Shown here: one piece after another, positions 1-7,992 of the stretch
Numbering within the stretch: position 1 is the stretch's first letter
Layout: every line of letters starts with the position of its first letter
Assembly (NCBI GenBank): GCA_049642465.1
Contig: JBAROV010000151.1
Span: forward strand, 1-25,458
Direction: 5' to 3'
Source of the DNA: CAWDPQ01 sp049642465
Lineage (GTDB): Bacteria > Acidobacteriota > Vicinamibacteria > Vicinamibacterales > 2-12-FULL-66-21
Length of the DNA stretch: 25,458 bases
Notes under the pieces: model-generated
Seen by the model: the letters and a program-made list of their open reading frames with translations, nothing else
What the model was told of the DNA's origin: nothing
Database searches by the model: none
Program-made: the position numbers and the translations under genes

Positions 1-1691
1 CCGTCTTTCCGCTTGTCAGACGCGCCCAGCAGCGCACCAGTCGCCGGGTCGATCATGATCGCCTGCCCGCCGCCCATGAACGTTCGATGCATCGCACCGG
101 GCGGCGGGAGGGTGCGCTGGTGGCCGCGTTTGATGAGCGCTTCGATGACCGGCAGCGTCAGCTCGTCTTCCATCATCACGCTTCGGCCGCCGATGTAGCG
201 CACACGCGGTGCGTCGATCGCCTCCTGGAGATTCAACCCGCGGTCGATCAGGTTGATGAGCACCTGTGCGTGCCCTTGCGGCTGGATGTCGCCCCCCATC
301 ACGCCGTAGGACATCAGCAGGTTGCCGTCCCTGAACACCATCGCAGGAATGATGGTGTGGAAGGGCCGCTTGCCCGGCCCGTACTCGTTGGCATGGCCTG
401 CTTCAAGCGAGAATCCTGCTCCGCGATTCTGGAGGACGATGCCCGTGTCGCCGGCGACGGAGGCAGAACCAAAATTGAAGAAGATGCTGTTGATGAACGA
501 CACGGCGTTCCGATCCTTGTCGATCACGCTGAAATACGTCGTATCGTTCCCCATGCGAACGGTGCCAGCGGTCGCGTCAATGGCCTGTTGCGGATCGATG
601 AGCGCCCGCCGGCGCGCCGCGTAGTCCTTGGACAGAAGTTCCTTCACCGGAACTTTGCTGAACGCGGGGTCGGCAATGTAGCGATTTCGATCCGCAAACG
701 CGATCTTCGTCGCTTCGATCAGCGTGTGGTAGTAACGCTCTGGCTCCGCGCGCATCGATTTGAGATCGATGCCTTCCAGGATGTTCAGCGTGAGCAGCGC
801 CGTGAGACCCTGGCCGTTCGGCGGCATCTCGTAGAGGGTATGCCCGCGGTACGTCGTGGAGATTGGTTCCACCCATTCCGATTTCTGCGAGGCGAAGTCC
901 TCCACCGAGAGAAACCCGCCGTTCTTCTGGCAGTAGGCAACGATCGCCCGCGCGATCTCTCCCTTGTAAAAGGCGTCTCGGCCCCCTTTTGCGAGGGTGC
1001 GAAACGTTCGTGCGAGGTTCTTCTGGACGAAGACATCGCCTGGCCGCGGAGCGCGGCCATTCACCAGGAATGTCGAGGCTGCCGCAGGCGTGAGCTTCAG
1101 ACGTGGCTCCTCGAGCGCCCAGTCAATCGCGATTTTCTCCATGACCGGGAAGCCGTTCTCCGCAAGCTCAATGGCTGGCGCCATCAACTCTGCCAGCTTC
1201 ATCGTTCCGAACTTTTCGAGGAGAGTGACCCACCCGTCGAACGCGCCCGGCACGGTGATTGGCTCCATCCCCATCGTCGGCATCTCCTTGATGCCTTTCG
1301 ACGTGAAGTATTGGAGGTTGAGCGCACGGGGCGCCCGGCCACTCGCGTTGAGGCCGCTGAGCGCTTTCGTCTTCGCCCAGTAGACCATCATGAACGCGTC
1401 GCCGCCGATACCGGTCATGTTGGGCTCAGTGACGTTGAGCACTGCGGCGATGGCAATCGCCGCGTCTACGGCGTTGCCGCCGCGTTTGAGGACGTCGAGG
1501 CCAACGGCGGACGCCAGCGGCTGACTCGTCGCCACCATCCCGTGGCTGGCGCGCACGATGGAACGGCCGGAGGGCACGCTCGAGAACCAGTCGCTGGATG
1601 GCGACAGTTGCGGAGGCGGCGACTGGGCGGCGACCAACGCCGCAGCCGCGCAGATCAAAAGCAGAAGGACAACGGCGCGTCTCTGTGTCAT
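1..1691 (-). CDS. ggt: Gamma-glutamyltransferase family protein, C-terminus cut by window edge
   Basis: The minus frame starting at ATG 1691 stays open to the left edge (563 codons); I checked the codons by eye and found no stop. It begins with a signal peptide (MTQRRAVVLLLLICAAAALVAAQ), so the enzyme is probably periplasmic. It belongs to the Ntn-hydrolase family that self-cleaves into large and small subunits and cleaves gamma-glutamyl bonds such as that in glutathione. The cleavage motif reads NDTTYFSVIDKDRNAVSF, with the predicted nucleophile Thr384 encoded at 540-542. Further family motifs are KRGGNAVDAAIA near the N-terminus, MPPNGQG, and YGVMGGDIQPQGHAQ downstream of the nucleophile. 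The last residues visible (GASDKRKDG) are typical of the family's extreme C-terminus, so only a few residues are missing. The start overlaps the stop of the upstream PQQ dehydrogenase as ATGA (1688-1691), implying translational coupling. The substrate is unknown; the GDxQPQ variant suggests the YwrD-like branch rather than classical Ggt. Confidence 0.93.
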   Translation of the reverse strand, partial: MTQRRAVVLLLLICAAAALVAAQSPPPQLSPSSDWFSSVPSGRSIVRASHGMVATSQPLASAVGLDVLKRGGNAVDAAIAIAAVLNVTEPNMTGIGGDAFMMVYWAKTKALSGLNASGRAPRALNLQYFTSKGIKEMPTMGMEPITVPGAFDGWVTLLEKFGTMKLAELMAPAIELAENGFPVMEKIAIDWALEEPRLKLTPAAASTFLVNGRAPRPGDVFVQKNLARTFRTLAKGGRDAFYKGEIARAIVAYCQKNGGFLSVEDFASQKSEWVEPISTTYRGHTLYEMPPNGQGLTALLTLNILEGIDLKSMRAEPERYYHTLIEATKIAFADRNRYIADPAFSKVPVKELLSKDYAARRRALIDPQQAIDATAGTVRMGNDTTYFSVIDKDRNAVSFINSIFFNFGSASVAGDTGIVLQNRGAGFSLEAGHANEYGPGKRPFHTIIPAMVFRDGNLLMSYGVMGGDIQPQGHAQVLINLIDRGLNLQEAIDAPRVRYIGGRSVMMEDELTLPVIEALIKRGHQRTLPPPGAMHRTFMGGGQAIMIDPATGALLGASDKRKD

Positions 1692-3298
1692 CTCGATGAA
1701 GAAGACCCTTGCTTTGGTGGCTCGTTCATCACGAACGCCCACAATGTATCGCCGGCGCCGACAATCAGATACTGGAGTCCATCGAGCTGGTAGCTGATGG
1801 GGCCGTTCGTCACCGAGCTGCCGAGTCTCGCCTGCCACAGCGCGTCGCCCGTCGTGGCGTTCAGCGCCACGAGATCGTTCGAGCTACCGCCCGTGAACAC
1901 GAGATTGCCTGCGGTGCTCAGCACGCCGGAGCGGATGTTTCCTTCCCACTTGTGGCTCCAGCGGACCTTTCCCGTTTTGTAGTCGATCGCCTGCAGCATC
2001 GACTCGCCCCAGCCTCCGCGATCAGTCCCGCCCCATCCTTGCGGGTTGTCGCTCGGATCGTAGATGTAGAAGACGCTGTAGTTCCGTCCCGCGCTGACAT
2101 AGAAGAGGCCGGTTTGCGGGCTGAAACTCGGCGGCGGCCAGTTGGTGGCGCCGCCTGCGTTTGGCGCCACGAGCGCGCCGTCGATCTGCGGATACTTGGC
2201 CGGATCGGGAATTGGTTGCCCTTTCGAGTCGTATCCCTTCGCCCAATTCGTTTTCACGAACTCGGTGGACACCAGGGCTTTGCCGTTGGTGCGATCGAGC
2301 ACGAAGAAGTGTCCGTTTCGCGCAGCCTGGGCGAGGAGTTTGCGCGGCTTGCCGTCGAACTCACCGTCAAAGAGAACCGCTGTTTGCGTCGAGTCCCAGT
2401 CGTGCGTGTCGTGCGGCGATGACTGGAAATACCAGGCCATCTTTCCCGTGTCGGCGTCGAGCGCGACGATCGATCCGGTAAAGAGGTTGTCGCCCGCACG
2501 GTTCTTGTGTGCGATCACGGGCTGCGGATTTCCCGTGGTTACGTAGATCAGATTCAACTCGGGATCGTAGGTAATCGGCTGCCACGTCATGCCTCCGCCA
2601 TGCTTCATCGCATCTTCGTTCGGCCAGGACTCTGAACCAGGCTCTCCCTTTTTCTGAGGCACGACCCACCAACGCCACTGCATTTCGCCGCTCTCCGGGT
2701 TGTGCGCCTGGACGTATCCGGGAATGTCGAGATCGTCGCCGCTCACCCCGGCAATCACGTGGTCCTTCACAATCACGGGTGCCACCGAACCGTAATAGAA
2801 CTGGTCGAGATCGCAGATCTCTTTGCGCCAGCGTTCCTTGCCGTCCCGGACGGCGAGGGAGACGAGGTGACAGTCCGGGGTTTCGAAATAGAGCGAATCA
2901 CCCGCAATCGCGACGCCGCGGTTGCCTATGTGGATGCCGCCCTTGGACTCCCAGGCGTAGTGCCACAACTCCCGGCCCGTGCGTGCGTCAACCGCCCAGA
3001 CATGATCCGGAACCGTGACGTAAATCACACCGTCGATCTGCAGCGGCGTTCCCTTGATTGGGACGCCGCCGCCAAGACCCGGCGGCACGCGAAACGTCCA
3101 GCCAAGACTCACCGACTGCACGTTGGACGCATTAATCTTCGTCAGCGGGCTGAAGCGCCGGCCCGAATAGTCGCCGTTGTACGTCGGCCAACTGTCGGTC
3201 GGTGGCCGATTGAACGTGGACGGATCCACGAACATCTGTCCCGACAGGACGGCCGTCGCGATCGCAACAGCGCAAACGAACGAAGCCACGCGCGTCAT
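1688..3298 (-). CDS. Secreted PQQ-dependent dehydrogenase (quinoprotein alcohol dehydrogenase-like propeller)
   Basis: A 536-residue protein with a signal peptide (residues 1-20). The N-terminal motif WPTYNGDYSGRRFSPL (37-52) and repeated W-docking blades such as VWAVDARTGRELWHY and IVALDADTGKMAWYF mark an eight-bladed quinoprotein propeller. HDTHDWDS occupies the place of the active-site Asp region of methanol/ethanol dehydrogenases. Family members oxidise alcohols or other organics in the periplasm and pass electrons to cytochrome c, which fits the di-heme cytochrome encoded just upstream. Unlike classical methanol and ethanol dehydrogenases I see no adjacent Cys-Cys pair before the NRGVA segment; the sequence there is GGIHIGNRG. 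It is also shorter than the roughly 600-residue classical enzymes and has no fused cytochrome. It is coupled by ATGA overlaps to both neighbours (3295-3298 and 1688-1691). The substrate cannot be read from the sequence. Confidence 0.92.
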   Translation of the reverse strand: MTRVASFVCAVAIATAVLSGQMFVDPSTFNRPPTDSWPTYNGDYSGRRFSPLTKINASNVQSVSLGWTFRVPPGLGGGVPIKGTPLQIDGVIYVTVPDHVWAVDARTGRELWHYAWESKGGIHIGNRGVAIAGDSLYFETPDCHLVSLAVRDGKERWRKEICDLDQFYYGSVAPVIVKDHVIAGVSGDDLDIPGYVQAHNPESGEMQWRWWVVPQKKGEPGSESWPNEDAMKHGGGMTWQPITYDPELNLIYVTTGNPQPVIAHKNRAGDNLFTGSIVALDADTGKMAWYFQSSPHDTHDWDSTQTAVLFDGEFDGKPRKLLAQAARNGHFFVLDRTNGKALVSTEFVKTNWAKGYDSKGQPIPDPAKYPQIDGALVAPNAGGATNWPPPSFSPQTGLFYVSAGRNYSVFYIYDPSDNPQGWGGTDRGGWGESMLQAIDYKTGKVRWSHKWEGNIRSGVLSTAGNLVFTGGSSNDLVALNATTGDALWQARLGSSVTNGPISYQLDGLQYLIVGAGDTLWAFVMNEPPKQGSSSSR

Positions 3299-4197
3299 TT
3301 CAGCGTCTCCAGGTAGGCGACGACATCGTGCATGTTCTTATCCGTGATCCGGTCGAGCAGCTCGATGTGATACGCAAACGGATCCTGCCGATCGATCTTC
3401 ATGCCGGCCACACGTCTGAACGTCCGCGGCGGGCCGTCCTCGGTTCGCAGTGATACAAAGAAGTCGTCCATCTGCACGAGCACGCCGGACACCGGCTGGC
3501 CATTTGGCGGTGTCACAGTCACGCGCACCGCATTCGCCGTGGCGGGCGGCGTCGCTCCACGGCCTCGCCCGCCGCGGCCGCCGCGACCGGCGGATGGGAA
3601 GAGGAATCGCTGCTGAATGTCGACCGGCTCGAGACGTGCGCCGATGCCGGCCAGATTCCCTGTCGGTGAATGACAGCTCGCACACTTGCCCTCGCCATTG
3701 AAGTACGCCGCCCCTGCCTTCGGATCGCCGGTCAACACATTCTGCGCCTGGAATATTGGCGATCCGCGCAAGCCGTCGTTCACGCGCTGGCGCAGAAAGT
3801 GTGCCAGTTCCTGAATCTGATCCTCGCTGAGGGTCGCACCGAAACCGCCGCTCTGCAGCTTGTGCCCTTTCAGATACGGACCGAGCTGACTGCCGTAGCG
3901 ATCGCGCAGGACGATGACGGATCGCACCAGATTGGGACCGTTATCCGTTCCTCGCGCCTGCGTGCCGTGGCAGTTGATGCACTCACCGGCCCACGTCTTC
4001 CGTCCGCGATCGGCTGCGGCGGGGTCGACGACTGGCTTATCGCTCGGGCCCGCCCCCGCGAGCATGCCGCCGCCACCGCGTCCGGGCGGCGGTCCCTGAC
4101 GTCCGCCGCCGGCGGGCGGAGGTCCTTGTGGCGCTTGAGCGATGCCAGAGATCGCAAACACCAGGACGAACGCCAACATCGCGAGCAGTTGTCTCAT
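3295..4197 (-). CDS. Secreted di-heme cytochrome c with internal Gly/Arg-rich and beta-type insert
   Basis: A 300-residue protein with an N-terminal signal (1-20) and a Pro/Gly-rich linker (22-50). It has two heme c attachment motifs, CINCH at 73-77 and CASCH at 172-176. The first cytochrome domain ends near residue 140. The second starts near 157 but, after a Gly/Arg-rich stretch at about 203-214, is interrupted by a beta-rich segment (RVTVTPPNGQPVSGVL ... MDDFFVSLR ...). The usual terminal cytochrome helix (NMHDVVAYLETLK) then closes the protein. It is the probable electron acceptor of the PQQ dehydrogenase, whose start codon overlaps this gene's stop (ATGA, 3295-3298). A GGAG Shine-Dalgarno-like sequence lies upstream of the ATG. 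The axial Met ligands were not assigned. The periplasmic or membrane-attached location is inferred. Confidence 0.9.
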   Translation of the reverse strand: MRQLLAMLAFVLVFAISGIAQAPQGPPPAGGGRQGPPPGRGGGGMLAGAGPSDKPVVDPAAADRGRKTWAGECINCHGTQARGTDNGPNLVRSVIVLRDRYGSQLGPYLKGHKLQSGGFGATLSEDQIQELAHFLRQRVNDGLRGSPIFQAQNVLTGDPKAGAAYFNGEGKCASCHSPTGNLAGIGARLEPVDIQQRFLFPSAGRGGRGGRGRGATPPATANAVRVTVTPPNGQPVSGVLVQMDDFFVSLRTEDGPPRTFRRVAGMKIDRQDPFAYHIELLDRITDKNMHDVVAYLETLK

Positions 4198-4269
4198 TGC
4201 TGGACTCCACGAAAAACCCGAACGAACCGTCGCTACGGCGAGAGGTTGGAAGTTATCAGGAGTTCGCGC

Positions 4270-4743
4270 TTATTGGAAGAGAATGGCGTCGCGCCGGCTT
4301 TCGAGTTTGTCCCGGTCGATTCCGGGAACCTTCACGAGACCGTCGAAATCCTCAAACGGCCCGTGCTCCTTCCGGTACTGCACGATCGTCTCGCCAACCT
4401 TCTCCGGAACGTGAAGGACTTCCACGATGTCCGGCGCGGGAGCGCGGTTGATGTTGACCCGCCCGTATTCCCTCGTCAAATAGCCGAGCACCGTATCGAA
4501 ATCCTCATCGGAGATCTGCGCGTTGCGCGTCGTGATCATCGTGGTGATGACCTCTTCCCACTGTGATCGAGTCCGCCGGGTGACCACCGCGCGCTCTTTT
4601 GGGTGGCATTTGCCACACACGTTGGCGAACACCGGCGCGCCCGGATCGCTCGACTCCTGATACGAAGTATTTGCAGGAACGGGTGCCGACCCTAGCCTGC
4701 TGATGAAGACGACGCAGAAGATAATGAGGACCGCCCGACGCAT
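4270..4743 (-). CDS. Secreted heme-c/helix-hairpin-helix (ComEA-like) fusion protein
   Basis: A 157-residue protein with a hydrophobic N-terminal signal (about 1-20). A single heme attachment motif CGKCH (43-47) sits in a short helical cytochrome-like region, and Met69 is a possible axial ligand. From about residue 96 the sequence VNINRAPAPDIVEVL ... ETIVQYRKEHGPF ... LVKVPGIDRDKL matches the double helix-hairpin-helix of ComEA-type DNA-binding or PsbU-like proteins. It is probably the first gene of the minus-strand redox operon; 72 bases separate it from the di-heme cytochrome. Whether the HhH part binds DNA or serves as a protein-docking module is unknown. In this periplasmic redox setting a structural or assembly role seems at least as likely as DNA uptake. 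No ComEC-like channel is present in the window. Confidence 0.85.
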   Translation of the reverse strand: MRRAVLIIFCVVFISRLGSAPVPANTSYQESSDPGAPVFANVCGKCHPKERAVVTRRTRSQWEEVITTMITTRNAQISDEDFDTVLGYLTREYGRVNINRAPAPDIVEVLHVPEKVGETIVQYRKEHGPFEDFDGLVKVPGIDRDKLESRRDAILFQ

Positions 4744-4810
4744 GACAGATTTTCCTACAGTATATTGACCATTCCTGAGGCTTCGGGAGATTCAAAGAGG
4801 GTCCCACAAG
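4744..4810. promoter_or_regulatory. Divergent promoter region between the redox operon and the 981-residue gene
   Basis: The 67-base gap between two divergent start codons must hold control elements for both. On the minus strand TATACT (4759-4764) is a reasonable -10 box, but its -35 is weak and the leader would be very short. On the plus strand TTGACC (4765-4770) resembles a -35 box, followed 17 bases later by AGATTC, a poor -10. Position is firm; the exact boxes are tentative. Confidence 0.4.
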
Positions 4811-7756
4811 ATGCCGAGTGCAGTTTCGCGTTCTTACCGGCTGGTAGCGATGATCGTTCCCCTTCTGGGGTGGTGGGTGCTGGCCCAGGCTCCTGCTCCC
4901 GCACCGACGCCGGCTCCGGGTGCAGCACAGCAGCAGAGCGGACAACCGCCGCAAGAGGGACGCGGCGGCACCTTGTCGTCCACCACGAACGAAGGCGCCG
5001 ACTTCTCCCCCAAACCGCCGGTCAAGGCGCGGACGCCCGTGGAAGAAGCGCAGAGCTTCGTCATGCCCCCCGGATATCGCATGGAACTTGTCGTGGCAGA
5101 ACCCGACGTGATCAGTCCCGCCGTGATCCGATTTGACGGAAACGGCCGGATGTACGTCGCCGAGTTCATTACTTACATGCGGGACGCCGACGGCAACAAC
5201 CAGCACACGCCCGAGAGCCGCATCACTCGCTTCGAAAGCACAAAGGGAGACGGCGTCTACGACAAGCGGACCGTGTTCGTAGACAAGCTCGTCCTCCCTC
5301 GCACGGTGGTTCCACTCGACGGCAACAGCATCCTCACCAACGAAACCGCCTCAGACGACATCGTCAAGTACACGGATACAAATAACGACGGCGTTGCCGA
5401 TAAGCGTGAGCACTTCTACTCCGGCATCGGACTTGGGCGAGACGGAAATCTCGAGCACGAGCAGGCAGGATTCGTGTGGGGTCTCGACAACTGGATCTAC
5501 ACGACCTACAACGCGTTCCGCTTCAGATGGACCCCGACCGGGATCTTGAAGGAACCCACCGCTCCGAACGGAGGCTCGTGGGGCGTGACGATGGATGACG
5601 ATGGGAAGATGTGGTTCATCGACGCGGGCGGTGAACGTGGACCGATGAACTTTCAGGTCCCCATCCATTACGGCGCCTTCACGGTGCCGGAGCAGTTCGA
5701 ACCGGGGTTTGAAATCGTCTGGCCCGAGATTGGTCTGTCCGACACTCAGGGCGGGATGATCCGTGTCCGTATGCCGGTCGGACGACTCAACCACTTCACC
5801 GCCGCTTCCGGCGCGGACATCGTCCGCGCGCATCGGGTGCCGGACGATCTGCGCGGCGACCTGCTGATCACCGAGCCCGTGGGCCGACTGATTCGCCGAG
5901 CGCGGGTGGTCAAGCGGGAAGGACTGACGCAGCTGCGGAATGTGTATCCGGGATCCGAATTCATCAACAGCACGGATCCACTGTTTCGTCCGATCAACAT
6001 CACGAGCGCGCCGGACGGTTCCATCTACATCGCCGACATGTACCACGGGATCATCCAGGAATCGAACTGGACGAGACCGGGATCGTACCTGCGTCGCAAG
6101 ATCGAACAGTATCAACTCGACAAAATCATCAACCGCGGCCGGATTTGGCGCTTACGGTTCGATGGCGTGCCCGCCGTGCCCGCGACTCCGGCTGGACCGG
6201 CCGCTCAGGCAACGCCGGAGGTTCCGGCAAGGCCGGCGCTGCCTCTCGATCCCGTGCGTCCGAGGATGCTCGACGAGACTGCGGCGCAACTCGTCGCCCA
6301 TTTGAGCCATCAGAACGGCTGGTGGCGCGATACGGCGCAGCAACTGCTCGTGCTGCGGCAAGACAAATCGGTGATTCCCGCGCTGCGCGACATCGTGCGC
6401 ACGTCGGACAATCTGCTCGCGCGGTTTCACGCGCTCTGGACGCTCGAAGGACTCGGCGCACTCGATCTCCCGCTCGTCCGGGAGCAAATGAAAGATCCGA
6501 GTCCCCGCATGCGGATCCAGGCGATTCGTGCGAGCGAAACGCTGTTCAAGGCGGGCGCGCGCGACCTGGCGGACGACTATCGCGCGATGACGAAGGACAG
6601 CGACGTCGACGCCGCACTGCAGGGGATGCTCACGGCTCACTTCTTCAAGCTGCCGAACGTCGAAGCGCTCATTCGCGACACGATGGAGTCGAACACCGGA
6701 CGTGGAATCCATGAAATCGGTCAGCGCCTTCTGCAACGCATCGCGACAGCCGCGACGACCGCCGCGGCCGGCTTCTCTCCCGAGCAGCTCGAACAGTTGA
6801 AAGAGGGAGAAACGACCTACAAGAACCTGTGCACGACGTGCCACGGCGAGGACGGGCGCGGCGTGGCGGTTGCCGGAGCTACGGACGGATCGATGATGGC
6901 ACCGCCTCTCGCCGGGTCGCCGCGCGTCCAGGGGCATCGCAACTATGTGATTGGCGCTCTGCTGCACGGGATGAGCGGACCGCTGGAAGGCAAGACATAC
7001 ACGCAGGTGATGCTGCCGATGGGCACACAGACGGATCAGTGGATCGCCAACATTGCCTCGTACGTGCGCAACCAGTTCGGCAATGCCGCCCCGTTCATCA
7101 CGCCACAACAAGTCGCACGCCTGCGCGCGGCCACCGCCTCACGAAAGACGATGTGGACGCATCGTGAGCTGGACGCGCTGCTCCCCAGACTGCTGCCGGC
7201 CGATCCGACGTGGAAGGCAACGGCCAGTCACAACGCGGAACGCGCGCCGGGAGGTTTGACGCTCGCAGCGTGGACGACAGCTGTTCCGCAAGCGCCGAAC
7301 ATGTGGTTCCAGGTCGAAATGCCGCGTGCCGAGACGATCACTGAGGTCCAATTCGATTCCGGATCTCCAGGAGGAGCCAACAGAGGACGAGGCGGCCGCG
7401 GAGGACGCGCAGGCGGTCCGGGCGGGCGCGGCCGTGGTAATGCCGCGACCGCCTCGCGAGGCGGCACCGACGCGCCAACCGCTGCACCGGGCGCAGCCCC
7501 AAGCCAGCCTGGCGGTGGGCGCGGAGGGCCGCCGCCATTCGGCAGCTATCCGATTGCGTATCGCGTGCAAGTGTCGAAGGACGGTCAATCGTGGAGCGCC
7601 CCGGTCGGCGAAGGCCAAGGCTCGATGGCCACGACCATCGTCACGTTCCGGCCAGTCGAGGCGAGGTTCATACGGGTCACTCAGACCGGCTCCGCCCCGG
7701 ATGCGCTGCCGTGGTCCGTGCTGAACTTCCGGGTCTACGCGGGTGGAGGGAAATAG
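4811..7756 (+). CDS. PVC-type membrane-bound dehydrogenase / cytochrome c / discoidin-like secreted protein
   Basis: A 981-residue exported protein: signal segment (about 8-26), then a Pro/Ala-rich linker. A glucose-dehydrogenase/NHL-like propeller follows (about 75-450), beginning PPGYRMELVVAEPDVISP, an opening typical of the putative membrane-bound dehydrogenase family abundant in Planctomycetes, Verrucomicrobia and Acidobacteria. A helical HEAT-like region (about 485-645) comes next, then a cytochrome c domain with CTTCH at 674-678. The C-terminal part (about 780-978) resembles an F5/8 type C (discoidin) carbohydrate-binding domain, with FIRVTQTG near the end. That domain is split by a roughly 60-residue Arg/Gly/Pro/Ala-rich insert (about 850-911). 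The family probably oxidises sugars or other organics outside the cytoplasm with electron transfer to the fused heme; the true substrate is unknown. It is transcribed divergently from the cytochrome/PQQ operon, suggesting shared regulation. The start is followed directly by the signal sequence. Confidence 0.88.
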   Translation: MPSAVSRSYRLVAMIVPLLGWWVLAQAPAPAPTPAPGAAQQQSGQPPQEGRGGTLSSTTNEGADFSPKPPVKARTPVEEAQSFVMPPGYRMELVVAEPDVISPAVIRFDGNGRMYVAEFITYMRDADGNNQHTPESRITRFESTKGDGVYDKRTVFVDKLVLPRTVVPLDGNSILTNETASDDIVKYTDTNNDGVADKREHFYSGIGLGRDGNLEHEQAGFVWGLDNWIYTTYNAFRFRWTPTGILKEPTAPNGGSWGVTMDDDGKMWFIDAGGERGPMNFQVPIHYGAFTVPEQFEPGFEIVWPEIGLSDTQGGMIRVRMPVGRLNHFTAASGADIVRAHRVPDDLRGDLLITEPVGRLIRRARVVKREGLTQLRNVYPGSEFINSTDPLFRPINITSAPDGSIYIADMYHGIIQESNWTRPGSYLRRKIEQYQLDKIINRGRIWRLRFDGVPAVPATPAGPAAQATPEVPARPALPLDPVRPRMLDETAAQLVAHLSHQNGWWRDTAQQLLVLRQDKSVIPALRDIVRTSDNLLARFHALWTLEGLGALDLPLVREQMKDPSPRMRIQAIRASETLFKAGARDLADDYRAMTKDSDVDAALQGMLTAHFFKLPNVEALIRDTMESNTGRGIHEIGQRLLQRIATAATTAAAGFSPEQLEQLKEGETTYKNLCTTCHGEDGRGVAVAGATDGSMMAPPLAGSPRVQGHRNYVIGALLHGMSGPLEGKTYTQVMLPMGTQTDQWIANIASYVRNQFGNAAPFITPQQVARLRAATASRKTMWTHRELDALLPRLLPADPTWKATASHNAERAPGGLTLAAWTTAVPQAPNMWFQVEMPRAETITEVQFDSGSPGGANRGRGGRGGRAGGPGGRGRGNAATASRGGTDAPTAAPGAAPSQPGGGRGGPPPFGSYPIAYRVQVSKDGQSWSAPVGEGQGSMATTIVTFRPVEARFIRVTQTGSAPDALPWSVLNFRVYAGGGK

Positions 7757-7985
7757 ACAGGAGGTCAAGAGATCAAGAGTGTTGAACAGGAGGTAAAGAG
7801 TTCAGGAGATATTGACAGGAGATCACGAGATCAGGAGAAAGTCCGCGTCAGGATGGTCCCGCGGTTTGTCGAATGCGTAACGCGGGACCGTCCTGACGCG
7901 GACACTCCTGGTCTCCTGACCTCCTGTTAAACCTCCTGACCTCCTTATCTCCTGTTCAACTCTCTTGATCTCCTGACCTCCTGTA
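7757..7985. repeat. Near full-length inverted repeat with arms of degenerate 29-bp tandem units
   Basis: This element fills the gap between two convergent genes. The left arm (7757-7840) contains three purine-rich units of 29, 29 and 27 bases that each begin ACAGGAG. The right arm (7904-7985) is its imperfect reverse complement, with pyrimidine-rich CTCCTG words. Between them, 7841-7863 and 7881-7903 form a 23-bp GC-rich stem with one mismatch and a 17-base loop. The whole could fold as one hairpin with arms of about 107 bases in RNA from either strand. Plausible roles are a bidirectional terminator or transcript-collision barrier, or a remnant of a non-autonomous palindromic element. No target-site duplication is evident at its borders. 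Confidence 0.9.
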
Positions 7986-7992
7986 AACCGTC

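Noticed and set aside
87..1793. Long plus-strand open frame of 568 codons
   Set aside because: It is the exact antisense of the gamma-glutamyltransferase codons. The minus frame gives a recognised family with signal peptide and catalytic motif; the plus frame is Arg/His-rich with no family features.
7757..7985. CRISPR array or transposable MITE
   Set aside because: The 29-bp units are contiguous and degenerate with no unique spacers, so it is not CRISPR. No clear target-site duplication was found at the ends, so a MITE cannot be claimed.
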